Shown: in pieces, positions 8,986-19,764 of the stretch
How positions within the stretch are numbered: position 1 is the first letter of the stretch
Layout of the letters: each line of letters begins with the position of its first letter
DNA from: Syntrophomonadaceae bacterium
Lineage (GTDB): Bacteria; Bacillota; Syntrophomonadia; Syntrophomonadales; Syntrophomonadaceae
DNA: 64,000 nucleotides
Reading direction: 5' to 3'
NCBI GenBank assembly: GCA_012515055.1
Contig: JAAYZA010000124.1
Location: 1-64,000, forward strand
The notes under the pieces: generated by a model
What the model was told of the DNA's origin: nothing
Seen by the model: the letters and a program-made list of their open reading frames with translations, nothing else
The model's database searches: none
Made by a program: the position numbers and the translations under genes

Positions 8986-10764
8986 ATGTCAAATCAAACT
9001 AATATAGATAAAGCTGATGCAGTAGGCAACTATCTCAGCCTCTACTTTGGCCAGAATCAGGGAGTTCGCTTGGGCGAAAGCACGGTGGTCAGCAGGAAAG
9101 CTCATGCCCGAATGCCGGAAAAAAGGCTAAAAGGGCAGATCAAGATTTTGCTCAATCGGGACGCGGGGAAAACTTTTCTGGATTTTGTTGATGAAGATCA
9201 GGTAGTGCATATCGATGTATATCACAAAGAAGGCGAGATAGATCCAGTTGCAGTGGCCCGGGTCATATTCCAGGCTATAGATGAAAATTTCCTGGAAAAG
9301 GACCCCATGCTGAAATATAATGATGATGAACGTTTCCGCATGGTAATGGAATATGCCAATAAAATTTATGTTACCACCAGTATGGGACGTGGAGTTTTAT
9401 ATGATCTCTGCCAGAATATCGTCAAACCCTATATTGAGGGAGAGGAAGGCCGGGATCATGTTCATATTCTGGCCCGTTTTAACCGGGAAGAGTATTATAT
9501 GGTATATATAATCGCCGAGGCCGTCGAAGAACTGGTCATTGCTTCCGATGTTAAACTGGCCAAAGTCCGCAACATAAATCATGGCAACCAGAAACAAAAA
9601 CAAGAAGATTTTTCCGGATACATCAAAATCCCCTGGAAGAAGATCAGGGGCCAGAATGCCATGGCCTTGCCGGATAAAGAAAACGTAAATCAATTGATTA
9701 TTAAAATGGCGGAGAAATTCGGCGGCGTTGAAGAAATCCAGGAGTTTATGGAAAGCTATTCAACCAATATATTCAAACGCAAAGGCATCGACCAGCAAAA
9801 GAAAAAATGGGGCGATGTGGAAGAATTTGTCCAGCAGCTGGAAGAACTGGAGATTATCCAGAATACTCCTTTTGGGAAAGTACTGACCAGAAATGGAGCC
9901 CGGCTCAAGGATTTTGTTGTCAATCATAAATGTGAGCTGGAAACAGAAATAAGGAAGAACATTCGTAAAATACCGGCTAAAGGCAGCAGCCGTTTTAAAA
10001 AACTGGGAGAAGTGAATCAGAATTCTTCCCATATAGAATTTACCAACCGCAATAAAACCATAAATAATCCCTATAAAAATTGGTCGGGGGATCTGGCGGT
10101 GCCGGAAACCATTGTCCAGGCCAAAAAGAACAGTATGATGCGGGGGGATAAGCGTCTCACCATCCAGAAAGAAGATCTGCATTTTTACAGCAAAAAACAA
10201 TATATCCCTATTGATGTTTGTCTGTTAATAGATGCCTCCGGCAGTATGGCCGGCGACAAAAGACAGGCAGCCTGCTATCTGGCTGAACATTTGCTCCTGA
10301 CGGGCAAGGAAAAAGTTGCCGTTGTTACCTTTCAGGAAAGGAGCAGCCGGGTGGTGGTACCTTTTACACGCAATCAAAGGGTACTCAGCAAGGGACTGGC
10401 CAGTATAAGTCCGGCAGGCCTTACACCACTGGCAGACGGGATCATGACGGCAGTCAACCTTATTAAGGAAAACCGGGTCAGGAATCCCTTACTGGTATTG
10501 ATAACGGATGGAATACCCAATTCAGCTCTATGGACACTGGACCCCAAGGCAGATGCCCTGGAGGCCGCCGCCCATATACCGGATAACAAAATTCGGCTGA
10601 TTTGCATCGGAGTGGAATCCAACAGTCAATACCTGGAGAAACTGGCCAATCGCGCCCATGGATCATTATACCTGGTTGATGACCTGAACAGGGATAATCT
10701 GATTAATATCGTCCGTTATGAAAAGAAAAACATGACCGAGTCTCATGCTAAATATAAAATCTAA
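8986..10764 (+). CDS. VWA-domain protein, Mg-chelatase subunit D (BchD)-like
   Basis: MIDAS elements LIDASGSMAG, GLTPLADG, LITDGIPN; immediately follows the AAA+ partner. Confidence 0.8.
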   Translation: MSNQTNIDKADAVGNYLSLYFGQNQGVRLGESTVVSRKAHARMPEKRLKGQIKILLNRDAGKTFLDFVDEDQVVHIDVYHKEGEIDPVAVARVIFQAIDENFLEKDPMLKYNDDERFRMVMEYANKIYVTTSMGRGVLYDLCQNIVKPYIEGEEGRDHVHILARFNREEYYMVYIIAEAVEELVIASDVKLAKVRNINHGNQKQKQEDFSGYIKIPWKKIRGQNAMALPDKENVNQLIIKMAEKFGGVEEIQEFMESYSTNIFKRKGIDQQKKKWGDVEEFVQQLEELEIIQNTPFGKVLTRNGARLKDFVVNHKCELETEIRKNIRKIPAKGSSRFKKLGEVNQNSSHIEFTNRNKTINNPYKNWSGDLAVPETIVQAKKNSMMRGDKRLTIQKEDLHFYSKKQYIPIDVCLLIDASGSMAGDKRQAACYLAEHLLLTGKEKVAVVTFQERSSRVVVPFTRNQRVLSKGLASISPAGLTPLADGIMTAVNLIKENRVRNPLLVLITDGIPNSALWTLDPKADALEAAAHIPDNKIRLICIGVESNSQYLEKLANRAHGSLYLVDDLNRDNLINIVRYEKKNMTESHAKYKI

Positions 10765-10826
10765 ATATGTGAAAATTAGCGAATAAAGATTGGTACTCGT
10801 ATCAATTTTTGTTAACTCCTCCTTTT

Positions 10827-10859
10827 GGGGGTGCCTGTTGAGGTGCCCCCTCTTTTTTT
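10827..10859 (+). terminator. Rho-independent terminator
   Basis: GGGGGTGCC TGTTGA GGTGCCCCC (with G-U pairs) followed by a T-rich tract. Confidence 0.7.
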
Positions 10860-10923
10860 CTGTCAGGTTATATTTTCCTTCATTGATTCGTATCTTTTTA
10901 ATAGCGAAAGGGAGGGAAGAATT

Positions 10924-11517
10924 ATGCGAATAAATTTAAGAGGAATCACCGTCATATTGATAGCTGTTTTGTGTCTGGTTAATACAGGCTGTACTGAAAA
11001 CCCTAAAAATGAAATGGTGAAAAGCTGGCAGGAGCTGGTCAGATTATTGCCGGAGAATCAAAAGACCGCTGCACCGGAAGAAGAATTGCCAGCCGCTGAA
11101 ACAATAACCCTGGGTGAAAGCATCGATGTAAAACTATATTTTGTGTCGGCAGATGGTGCGGGTCTGGAAGCAGAAATGCGGACAATACCCAAAACAGAGG
11201 GTCTGGCCCGACAAACCCTCCAGGAATTGATCAAGGGACCGAAAAACAAAAATTTAAGCAGCCCCCTGCCGGCGGGGGTCGAACTTCTGGATATAAATAT
11301 AAAGCCGGAGGGTTTGTGTATCATAGATCTTAATTCGCTGGCCAAAAAAGTGGATGATGAAAAGCAGGAACAAATGATGGTTTACGCTCTGGTCAATACT
11401 GTCGGCCAGTTTCCTGCGGTGCAGGAAGTGACATTCATGATCAACGGGGAAAAAATTCATCAATTAGGAGGATATATGGATCTGTCCGCACCAATAGAAC
11501 CGGATTACAGTTTATAA
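10924..11517 (+). CDS. GerMN-domain lipoprotein
   Basis: Lipoprotein signal LCLVNTGC; GerMN-like 'LARQTLQELIKGPKNKNLSSPLPAGVELLDINI'; SD aaagggaggg upstream of ATG 10924. Confidence 0.75.
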   Translation: MRINLRGITVILIAVLCLVNTGCTENPKNEMVKSWQELVRLLPENQKTAAPEEELPAAETITLGESIDVKLYFVSADGAGLEAEMRTIPKTEGLARQTLQELIKGPKNKNLSSPLPAGVELLDINIKPEGLCIIDLNSLAKKVDDEKQEQMMVYALVNTVGQFPAVQEVTFMINGEKIHQLGGYMDLSAPIEPDYSL

Positions 11518-11691
11518 AGGCGGATTTAAATCAATTTGCAGTTGACTGAAGGAGCAGTTATAGTTTTATTACTGAGGCTGTCTCCTTTTGTTTGTCCGCA
11601 TAACCATCATAGTTTTGCTGGAATATAAAGATCAAAAGTGATACATTTATGTATGAATTGCAATGCATAAATCATCGAATGAGGTGTTTCT

Positions 11692-12510
11692 TTGTTAAAA
11701 ACCGATCCAATTGGCATATTTGATTCGGGTGTGGGCGGCTTGACCGTTGTTAAGTCTTTAGTGGATAAAATGCCGGAGGAAAACCTGGTCTATTTTGGTG
11801 ATACTGCCCATATCCCCTATGGAGAAAAGACCCGGGAGCAGCTATTGACCTATGCGGAAGAGATCATGGAATTCATGCTGGCCAGGGGATGCAAAGCTGT
11901 AGTGGTAGCTTGCGGCACCCATTCCTCCGTCACCCTTCCTGCTATTATAAATAATTACCGGCTGCCCCTGCTGGGGGTAGTGGAAGTGGCGGCCCGACAG
12001 GCAGCAGCTGCCACCCGCAATGGAAGAATCGGAGTGGCGGCAACCCAGGCAACAGTGAATAGCCAGGCTTTTACCAGAAGTATCAACAATCTGGAAGAAG
12101 AAATTGAAGTCCTGGAGATAGCCTGCCCCCGGCTGGTACCTTTAGTGGAAGCAGGCCAGCTGACAGGAAAAGAATTGGAAAGGGCAATAAAGGAGTATTT
12201 CGATCCCCTTTTGGCCTGGCAGGCTGATACAGTTATCCTGGGCTGTACCCACTATCCCTTTGCAGCCCCGGCTATAAAAAGGTACACCGGTGACAGGATG
12301 AACCTTATCGACACAGCGGATGCTACTATAAATGAATTAAAAAAGATTCTGGCCGGCCGTGATCTGGTCAACGACAGCGGTCAAACTCCCCGCCGCCGAT
12401 TTTATGTAAGCGGGGAAGACACTTCTTTTTATAAAGTGGGCAGAATATTGATGGGCGATATCATTGATAAAGTAGAAAAAATAGATATCAGCAAGAAGAT
12501 GGAGCAATAG
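11692..12510 (+). CDS. murI: Glutamate racemase
   Basis: PIGIFDSGVGGLTVVK, VVACGTHSS, VILGCTHYP motifs; TTG start. Confidence 0.95.
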   Translation: MLKTDPIGIFDSGVGGLTVVKSLVDKMPEENLVYFGDTAHIPYGEKTREQLLTYAEEIMEFMLARGCKAVVVACGTHSSVTLPAIINNYRLPLLGVVEVAARQAAAATRNGRIGVAATQATVNSQAFTRSINNLEEEIEVLEIACPRLVPLVEAGQLTGKELERAIKEYFDPLLAWQADTVILGCTHYPFAAPAIKRYTGDRMNLIDTADATINELKKILAGRDLVNDSGQTPRRRFYVSGEDTSFYKVGRILMGDIIDKVEKIDISKKMEQ

Positions 12511-13485
12511 ATGGAACGGATCGCTTTTACAACTTCAATCCCGGTAGAGATATTACTGGCGGCCCAAAAAATACCGGTGGATCTAAACAATGTTTTCATT
12601 ACTGATCCCCGGGCGGCTGTAATGGTGGAAAAGGCAGAAGAGGCCGGCTATCCCCGCAATACCTGTGGATGGATCAAAGGCTTATACACAGCAGCACTGG
12701 AAAGCCGGCCGGAAGCAGTTATTGCAGTTATGCAGGGGGATTGCAGCAATACCCTGGCATTGATGGAAACTTTGCAGTTAAAAGGTGTGCCGACGATTCC
12801 CTTTGCTTTTCCTTTCGAACGTGATGCAGAAATGCTGCAGCTGCAGATTAAAAAATTACAGGATTATTTCGCTGCCGGGGGGGCAGCAATCCATGAGGTT
12901 AAAAAACAACTGGATGAAATCCGGAAATTATGCCAGCAAATAGATGAAATGACCTGGAAGGATAATCTCGTCTCCGGGGGAGAAAATCATTATTATCTGG
13001 TTTCCTCCAGTGATTTCAACAGTGATCCCCTGCAGTTTAAACAGGACATGGAAAATTTTATTGCCGATGCCGGTCAGCGGGAACCTTTTCGGCAGGAAAT
13101 ACGCCTGGCTTATATCGGAGTGCCGCCCATATTTACTGATTTATATACCATGATCGAATCCATGGGGGCGCGGGTGGTTTTCAATGAAGTACAAAGACAA
13201 TTTTCCATGCCCTATAAAACGGCAGATATCAACCAGCAATATCTTATGTACACTTATCCCTATGGTGCTTTTGCCCGCCTGCAGGATATTCTGGAACAGA
13301 TCAGCCTGCGCCGGGTCGATGGGGTAATACATTATACCCAGACATTTTGTTTTCGCCAGATAGAAGATATGATTTTCCGGGAAAAGATCAAGCTGCCTTT
13401 TTTAACGCTGGAAGGCGAGGGACCTGGTAAATTGGATGGACGCAGCCGCATGAGACTGGAAGCATTTATCAACATGCTTAAATAA
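12511..13485 (+). CDS. 2-hydroxyacyl-CoA dehydratase (HgdB/BcrB-like) family protein
   Basis: Family layout with Cys at TCGWIKG, GDCSNT, QTFCFRQIED; adjacent to an activase gene. Confidence 0.7.
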   Translation: MERIAFTTSIPVEILLAAQKIPVDLNNVFITDPRAAVMVEKAEEAGYPRNTCGWIKGLYTAALESRPEAVIAVMQGDCSNTLALMETLQLKGVPTIPFAFPFERDAEMLQLQIKKLQDYFAAGGAAIHEVKKQLDEIRKLCQQIDEMTWKDNLVSGGENHYYLVSSSDFNSDPLQFKQDMENFIADAGQREPFRQEIRLAYIGVPPIFTDLYTMIESMGARVVFNEVQRQFSMPYKTADINQQYLMYTYPYGAFARLQDILEQISLRRVDGVIHYTQTFCFRQIEDMIFREKIKLPFLTLEGEGPGKLDGRSRMRLEAFINMLK

Positions 13486-13498
13486 AGGTGAGGTAACA

Positions 13499-14245
13499 AT
13501 GATAGGAATAGACCTGGGCTCCCGGCATATAAAGATTGTACAGATGCTGGACGGAAAGATCATAAAAACTGCCATTTACGATACCATAAAATTCTACCGC
13601 CGCTGGGGGATGTCCGCTGACCAGAAGCTGCCAATCGATTGGGAGGAACTGGGTTTTGCCGCTGATGGCATTACTGCAACCGGATATGGGAAAATAGCAG
13701 TGGACATTGAAGGGGCAGTACATATACCGGAGATCCAGGCCCATGCCGCTGGTGCGGTATTCCAGACGGGACGGCATGATTTTACCCTGCTGGACATCGG
13801 CGGTCAGGATACGAAGATCATTATGGTACGAGGAGGCAAAGTAGCTGATTTTTTGACCAATGATCGCTGTGCAGCCAGCTCAGGTCGTTATATGGAAAAC
13901 ATGGCCCATGTACTGGGGATATCCTTGCAGGAACTGAGCAGTCATTATCAGGACCCGGTGAGCCTCAGCTCCACCTGTGCCATTTTTGGTGAGACCGAGA
14001 TCATCTCTAAAATCGTCGAAGGACATTCAATGAGCCAGCTGGCGGCAGGAGTGAATCATACCCTTTACCGGCGCTTTGCCACCCAGCTGAAACAACTGGG
14101 CAGTGACAAACTGCTGGTCAGCGGCGGCGGAGCATTTAATTCGGCCTTGATCAATATCATTGCCGGAGAAACCGGCTATGATACGCAGCGGCTAGAAAAT
14201 TATCAGTTCAATGGCGCCATAGGCTGCTGTGTTTATGGGGGTTAG
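13499..14245 (+). CDS. Acyl-CoA dehydratase activase (BadF/BadG/BcrA/D ATPase, HgdC-like)
   Basis: IGIDLGSRHIKIV, DIGGQDTKII, NDRCAASSGRYME, STCAIFGETEII, VSGGGAFN motifs. Confidence 0.85.
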   Translation: MIGIDLGSRHIKIVQMLDGKIIKTAIYDTIKFYRRWGMSADQKLPIDWEELGFAADGITATGYGKIAVDIEGAVHIPEIQAHAAGAVFQTGRHDFTLLDIGGQDTKIIMVRGGKVADFLTNDRCAASSGRYMENMAHVLGISLQELSSHYQDPVSLSSTCAIFGETEIISKIVEGHSMSQLAAGVNHTLYRRFATQLKQLGSDKLLVSGGGAFNSALINIIAGETGYDTQRLENYQFNGAIGCCVYGG

Positions 14246-14248
14246 AAA

Positions 14249-14989
14249 ATGGAACTTACAACCGTGGGCAGTTGGTCACCATATCCCCGCACCGGGGAAG
14301 CCTGTTCCGGCTATATACTGGAGGAAGGGGCCGCCCGAATACTGCTGGATTGCGGGCATGGGGTGTTTTCCCATCTGGGCAGATATATGGACCCTTTACA
14401 ATTGGACGCAGTTTTCATCAGTCATTTCCACCCGGACCATTGTGCGGATCTGCAGGCCCTGAGGCATTTTATGCGGGGAGCCTTTATAAAAGGTCAGCGA
14501 ACCCGGCCCTTAAAGGTTTTTCTGCCTGATGATAACCAGGGAGATCTGGCTTACTGGCAGCAGATTAAGGAATTAGATATCATAATCGTCCAGGACAAAT
14601 GGTCATACCATTTATCAGATATAAAACTATCTTTTCACCTTATGTCCCACAGTATACTAACCTATGGGATCAAAGCTGAAACGGAACAAAGCAGTTTTTT
14701 TTATACAGCGGACACCAGTCTGGATGAGAGCCTGGTCGAGGCCTCACAGGGTGTTGACCTGCTGCTGGCGGAAACCACCTTTCGCAGCTTTGAACAGGAT
14801 CTGGCAGCAGCAACCGGCCATATGACAACAGCTGATGCAGCTTATTGGGCCCAAAAGGCTGACGCGGGGAAACTGCTGGCCGGTCATTTCTGGCCCGGCT
14901 TTGACCAGCAGGAACTGCGTGCTGATCTGGCCGCTTTGTATGAGGGGCAGTTTGAAATGGCTGCCGCCGGCCTCAAGCTGCAAATATAA
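14249..14989 (+). CDS. MBL-fold metallo-hydrolase (RNase Z-like)
   Basis: FISHFHPDHCADLQ (HxHxDH), LLDCGHG, LAGHFWP motifs. Confidence 0.8.
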   Translation: MELTTVGSWSPYPRTGEACSGYILEEGAARILLDCGHGVFSHLGRYMDPLQLDAVFISHFHPDHCADLQALRHFMRGAFIKGQRTRPLKVFLPDDNQGDLAYWQQIKELDIIIVQDKWSYHLSDIKLSFHLMSHSILTYGIKAETEQSSFFYTADTSLDESLVEASQGVDLLLAETTFRSFEQDLAAATGHMTTADAAYWAQKADAGKLLAGHFWPGFDQQELRADLAALYEGQFEMAAAGLKLQI

Positions 14990-15079
14990 AATATTCTGGA
15001 AAAACAATGGTCGTATTGACTGGCAGCGCCATTTGCCGGCTTTTAATAAAATATCAATTCTTATGTATGGAGGTACACT

Positions 15080-15811
15080 ATGAATAGACCAAATAACAGA
15101 AACTACGATCAGCTCAGACCGGTTGCCATAATTCCGGGGTATTTAAAACACCCCGATGGTTCAGTATTGATCGAAGCGGGCGATACCAGGGTGTTATGTT
15201 CCGCCATGGTGGAAGAAAAAGTCCCCTCCTTTCTTAAAGGGTCTGGAACTGGCTGGGTGACGGCCGAGTATTCTTTACTGCCTTCATCAACGGAAACCCG
15301 TACCCAAAGAGAAGCCTCCCGGGGAAGAATCAGCGGGCGCACTTCGGAGATCCAGAGGCTGATCGGCCGCTCATTAAGGGCAGTAGTTGATCTGGAGAAA
15401 CTGGGGGAAAGGACCATCTGGATCGATTGTGATGTGATCCAGGCTGACGGCGGAACCAGAACAGCTTCGGTGACGGGAGCTTTCGTCGCTTTATATCTGG
15501 CCTTGAATAAATTGTACCAACAGGGGGTTTTAGAAAAGATCCCGGTCATCGATTTTGTCGGGGCGATAAGTGTCGGACTGGTAGATGGTTCATTGCTGCT
15601 GGATCTGGAATACAGCGAAGATTACCGCGCTGATGTTGACATGAATGTGGTAATGACCGGCAGCGGAAATTTTATCGAAATCCAGGGTACGGCAGAAGGA
15701 ATTTCTTTTAATAAAAAAGAACTTGATGAAATGTTAAATCTGGCGGGCCGGGGAATTGAAGAATTGATAGCCCTGCAAAAACAAATACTGGGAGTAAAAC
15801 CAGGTGAATAA
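15080..15811 (+). CDS. rph: Ribonuclease PH
   Basis: [52 protein letters not shown]. Confidence 0.97.
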   Translation: MNRPNNRNYDQLRPVAIIPGYLKHPDGSVLIEAGDTRVLCSAMVEEKVPSFLKGSGTGWVTAEYSLLPSSTETRTQREASRGRISGRTSEIQRLIGRSLRAVVDLEKLGERTIWIDCDVIQADGGTRTASVTGAFVALYLALNKLYQQGVLEKIPVIDFVGAISVGLVDGSLLLDLEYSEDYRADVDMNVVMTGSGNFIEIQGTAEGISFNKKELDEMLNLAGRGIEELIALQKQILGVKPGE

Positions 15812-16400
15812 AATACTACTGGCAACCCGCAATCAAGGGAAAAAAAGAGAAATGGAGCAGCTCTTACAGGATCTGCCCCTGGAGATCATAACACTGGCTG
15901 ATATAGAGGACCTGCCGGAAATCATTGAAGACGGCACTACCTTTGCAGAAAACGCCAGTAAAAAAGCGGGGCAGACTGCAGCTGCCAGCGGCTATGTCTG
16001 CCTGGCCGATGATTCCGGATTGGTGGTCGATGCTCTGGGTGGCAGACCGGGGATCTATTCGGCTCGCTTTGCCGGGGAAGAGGCTGATGATGGTAAAAAT
16101 AATGAAAAATTATTGTCCCTGCTGGAAAATGTCGAGGAAGAAAAACGCCAGGCCCGTTTCGTCTGCGCCATTGCTGTCAGTGACCCGCAAGGCATTATCC
16201 GGGTAGTGACCGGGGTCTGTGAAGGCATGATCGCTATGGAAGGCAAGGGAACAGGGGGATTCGGCTATGATCCCCTTTTTATTCCGCTGGGCAGCAGCAG
16301 GAGTTTTGCCCAGCTGTCACCGGAAGAAAAAAATGCTATCAGTCACCGGGCCCAGGCCTTGAAGAAAGCACGGAAATTATTGGAGGAATTATTCCCATGA
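15804..16400 (+). CDS. rdgB: XTP/dITP diphosphatase (RdgB/HAM1)
   Basis: [42 protein letters not shown]. Confidence 0.95.
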   Translation: MNKILLATRNQGKKREMEQLLQDLPLEIITLADIEDLPEIIEDGTTFAENASKKAGQTAAASGYVCLADDSGLVVDALGGRPGIYSARFAGEEADDGKNNEKLLSLLENVEEEKRQARFVCAIAVSDPQGIIRVVTGVCEGMIAMEGKGTGGFGYDPLFIPLGSSRSFAQLSPEEKNAISHRAQALKKARKLLEELFP

Positions 16401-16418
16401 TTTTTAGGGGGGACTTCT

Positions 16419-16883
16419 ATGCGAATTTTGGCGGCGGGGGATACCCACGGACAGATCAGTCCCCTTATAAATGAAATAAAGCTGCCGGAGTTTGACTATA
16501 TGTTTTTTACCGGAGATTTTATTGCTGATGCCGGCAGGATAGCCAGAAGAAAAGCCTTAAAATATAAGGGGGTACGTGGTAACTGTGATCCAAAAACCGG
16601 TCATGAAGAACAAATTATTGAAATGGATGGTAAAAGGTTTTACCTGATCCATGGGCATCAACTAGCGGTAAAAAAGGATTATGATCTTTTATGGCAGCGG
16701 GGCGTTGAATTAAGAGCCGATATGGTCATTTTCGGGCATACTCATAAAGCATACTGCGAAAAAATTGACGGAATATGGCTGCTGAATCCCGGCAGTCCCT
16801 CTTATCCCCGTTCCAGTTCTGCAGCTTATGCGGTAATCACCATTAGTGCAGGACGAATACATCCGCAGATTGTAGAATTTTAG
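16419..16883 (+). CDS. YfcE/MJ0936-family metallophosphoesterase
   Basis: AAGDTHGQ, GNCD, HGHQ, FGHTH motifs. Confidence 0.85.
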   Translation: MRILAAGDTHGQISPLINEIKLPEFDYMFFTGDFIADAGRIARRKALKYKGVRGNCDPKTGHEEQIIEMDGKRFYLIHGHQLAVKKDYDLLWQRGVELRADMVIFGHTHKAYCEKIDGIWLLNPGSPSYPRSSSAAYAVITISAGRIHPQIVEF

Positions 16884-16919
16884 AAACTAACCTGTTTATA
16901 TGGAGGAGGAACGACGAAA

Positions 16920-18017
16920 GTGAGTTTAAAAAGGACCAAACTCTATGATATGCATGTGGAATATGGCGGCAAAATGGTGGATTTTGGCGGTTGGGAACTC
17001 CCCGTGCAATATGCGGGAATAATCAAGGAACACAATATGGTCAGGCAGAAAGCTGGTCTTTTCGATGTTTCCCATATGGGGGAGATAGAAATCAAAGGTG
17101 ATCAGGCGGAGGATTTTATCCAGTACCTGATGACCAATGATGTTAAAACCATTAAGGATAATCAGGTGCAGTATTCTTTGATGTGTTATCCCCATGGGGG
17201 AGTTGTGGATGATTTGGTAATATACCGGTTTTCCCGGGAACATTATCTGCTGGTGGTCAATGCTGCCAATACGGATAAGGATTTTGACTGGATCCAACTA
17301 AATTACCAGGAGGGTTTTTCCGGTTTAATCATCGAGAATGTATCTGAGCAATACAGCCAGCTGGCACTGCAGGGGCCGGCAGCGGAGGATATATTACAAA
17401 AGATTTGCAGTATTGATTTAAAGGATATAAAATATTTCTGGTTTAATCCCCGGGTAAAACTGGCGGGCATCGATTGCCTGGTCTCCCGCACAGGTTACAC
17501 AGGGGAAGATGGTTTCGAGGTTTATACCAGTGGGGATGCGTCTGTAATATGGGAGGAAATCTTAAAGGCCGGCGGGGAAGATGTGGCCCCGATTGGCCTG
17601 GGGGCCCGTGATACTTTAAGATTTGAGGCCAAACTGCCCCTGTACGGGCAGGAAATCAATGAAGATATCAGCCCCCTGGAAGCCGGTTTGGGCTATTTTG
17701 TCAAACTGGATAAAGCAAATTTTATCGGCCGGGAAGCGCTGAAAGCCCAGCAGCAGACTGGTGGCGGCAGGGTTACGGTCCAATTTGAAATGGTGGGCAA
17801 AGGGATCCCCCGCTCGCATTATCAGGTAGAAAAAGACGGTGTTAATATTGGCTGGGTAACAACCGGGGCCTTTGCCCCTGCTTTGAACAAAAACCTGGGA
17901 CTGGCCCTCATTAAATCTGAATTCAATGTAAACGAAGGTGCAATGGATATTATCATCCGGGATAAGAAAATACCCGCCAGGATAAGACCGGGAATATTCT
18001 ACAAAAGAAGTAAATAA
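16920..18017 (+). CDS. gcvT: Glycine cleavage system T protein (aminomethyltransferase)
   Basis: KRTKLYDMHVEYGGKMVDFGGWELPVQY; GLFDVSHMGEIEIKG. Confidence 0.96.
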   Translation: MSLKRTKLYDMHVEYGGKMVDFGGWELPVQYAGIIKEHNMVRQKAGLFDVSHMGEIEIKGDQAEDFIQYLMTNDVKTIKDNQVQYSLMCYPHGGVVDDLVIYRFSREHYLLVVNAANTDKDFDWIQLNYQEGFSGLIIENVSEQYSQLALQGPAAEDILQKICSIDLKDIKYFWFNPRVKLAGIDCLVSRTGYTGEDGFEVYTSGDASVIWEEILKAGGEDVAPIGLGARDTLRFEAKLPLYGQEINEDISPLEAGLGYFVKLDKANFIGREALKAQQQTGGGRVTVQFEMVGKGIPRSHYQVEKDGVNIGWVTTGAFAPALNKNLGLALIKSEFNVNEGAMDIIIRDKKIPARIRPGIFYKRSK

Positions 18018-18038
18018 GCAGAAAAAGGAGGAAGAGAA

Positions 18039-18428
18039 ATGAACGCAGCAGCGGAATTATTTTACACCGAAAGTCATGAATGGATCAGGATCGAGGGAGA
18101 AAAAGCCTATTGGGGAATCACTGATTATGCTCAGGAACACCTGGGAGATATAGTGTTTGTTGAACTGCCGGAAGCCGATATTGATATTGAGGCTGGTGAC
18201 CGGCTGGCAGTTATAGAATCGGTCAAAGCGGTTTCAGATGTTTACACGCCATTGAGCGGGACCATTATCCTGGTTAATGAAGATTTGGAAACCTCCCCGG
18301 AATTGCTCAACGAAGACCCCTATGAAAACTATATTGCGGTAATAGCATTCAGCGATATTAGCGAAAAAGAAAAATTAATGTCGGTATCACAATATGAAGC
18401 CTTCTGCCAGGAAGAAGACAAAAAATAA
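18039..18428 (+). CDS. gcvH: Glycine cleavage system H protein
   Basis: Lipoyl Lys motif ESVKAVSDVYTPLSG. Confidence 0.96.
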   Translation: MNAAAELFYTESHEWIRIEGEKAYWGITDYAQEHLGDIVFVELPEADIDIEAGDRLAVIESVKAVSDVYTPLSGTIILVNEDLETSPELLNEDPYENYIAVIAFSDISEKEKLMSVSQYEAFCQEEDKK

Positions 18429-18441
18429 GGAGGATTCTTTA

Positions 18442-19764
18442 ATGAAATTTACCCCCAATCCTCCGGCGGTGGCAGCAGAAATGCTGGCCAGCATCGGCTT
18501 GAATGATCTGGACCAATTGTTTCTGGACATTCATGATGAACTCAAACAAAAAAACACTCCCGAGTTTTTAGGCCGCGGCTTAAGTGAAATGGAAATAAAA
18601 AACCATATGCAGCAAATAGCTGCCCGGAATATCAATGTGGATGAGTTTCCATCCTTTCTGGGCGCCGGGGCCTATGATCACTATATCCCGGCAGTACTCG
18701 AACAGCTTATGTGGCGCTCGGAGTTTTATACGGCCTATACTCCCTACCAGGCGGAGATAAGTCAGGGTATTCTCCAGGCTATTTTTGAATACCAGACTCT
18801 TATATGTAATTTGACTGGCATGGATGTGTCCAATGCCTCCATGTATGACGGCGGCAGTGCACTGGCTGAAGCCTGCAGTCTGGCCTGTCTGCACACCAGA
18901 AGACGGCAGGTTTTGCTGCCGGATACCATTCATCCGGAATATATAGAGATATTAAAGACCTATGCTCTTTCAGGAATAATGGAAATAAAGACAGTGCCCG
19001 GCAGTGAAGGTGCATATGATCCGGCGGCATTCAAAGCGATGATCAGCAGCGAGACTGCGGCGGTTGTGATCCAGCAGCCCAATTTTTTCGGTAACCTGGA
19101 AGAAATCCGGCAGCTGGAGGAAGCCATCCATGATAATAAAGGAGTCCTCATCATGGCCGTTGACCCGATTTCATTGGGGATTTTAAAATCTCCGGGAGAG
19201 ATGGGGGCCGATATTGTTGTTGGTGAAGGGCAGTCCCTGGGAAGCAGCCTGAGTTTTGGCGGTCCCTATCTGGGTTTTCTGGCTGCCACCAGTAAATTTT
19301 TGCGTAAAATACCCGGGCGTATAGTCGGACAAACGGTGGATACCAGAGGAAACCGGGCTTTTGTTTTAACATTGCAAGCCCGGGAGCAGCATATCAGAAG
19401 GGAAAAAGCCAGTTCCAACATTTGCTCCAATCAGGCTCTTAATGCCCTGGCAGCAGTTATTTACCTGACAGCGGTTGGTCCCCGGGGGCTCAGGGAGATA
19501 GCTCTGCGCTGCCACCAGCTGGCCAGTTTCGCCCAGGCAGAACTGGAACGGCAGGGAGTGAAACTTCTTTATGACCAGCCTTATTTCAAGGAGTTTGCCG
19601 TAAAACTGGATGATCCGGCGGGAATGAACCGGCGGCTGCTGGAAAAAGGGATGATTGGCGGGTATGAACTGCCCGGTGCCATGCTGCTGGCTTTTACCGA
19701 AAAAAGAAACCAAGCCGAAATAGAACAGCTGGCTGAAATTCTGGGAGGACAAAAAAATGACTGA
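18442..19764 (+). CDS. gcvPA: Glycine dehydrogenase (decarboxylating) subunit 1
   Basis: '[18 protein letters not shown]', '[21 protein letters not shown]'; SD aaggagga upstream of ATG 18442. Confidence 0.95.
   Translation: MKFTPNPPAVAAEMLASIGLNDLDQLFLDIHDELKQKNTPEFLGRGLSEMEIKNHMQQIAARNINVDEFPSFLGAGAYDHYIPAVLEQLMWRSEFYTAYTPYQAEISQGILQAIFEYQTLICNLTGMDVSNASMYDGGSALAEACSLACLHTRRRQVLLPDTIHPEYIEILKTYALSGIMEIKTVPGSEGAYDPAAFKAMISSETAAVVIQQPNFFGNLEEIRQLEEAIHDNKGVLIMAVDPISLGILKSPGEMGADIVVGEGQSLGSSLSFGGPYLGFLAATSKFLRKIPGRIVGQTVDTRGNRAFVLTLQAREQHIRREKASSNICSNQALNALAAVIYLTAVGPRGLREIALRCHQLASFAQAELERQGVKLLYDQPYFKEFAVKLDDPAGMNRRLLEKGMIGGYELPGAMLLAFTEKRNQAEIEQLAEILGGQKND

Noticed and set aside
16884-16919. 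Glycine riboswitch upstream of gcvT
   Set aside because: Only 36 nt separate the preceding CDS from gcvT; no room and no aptamer motifs.
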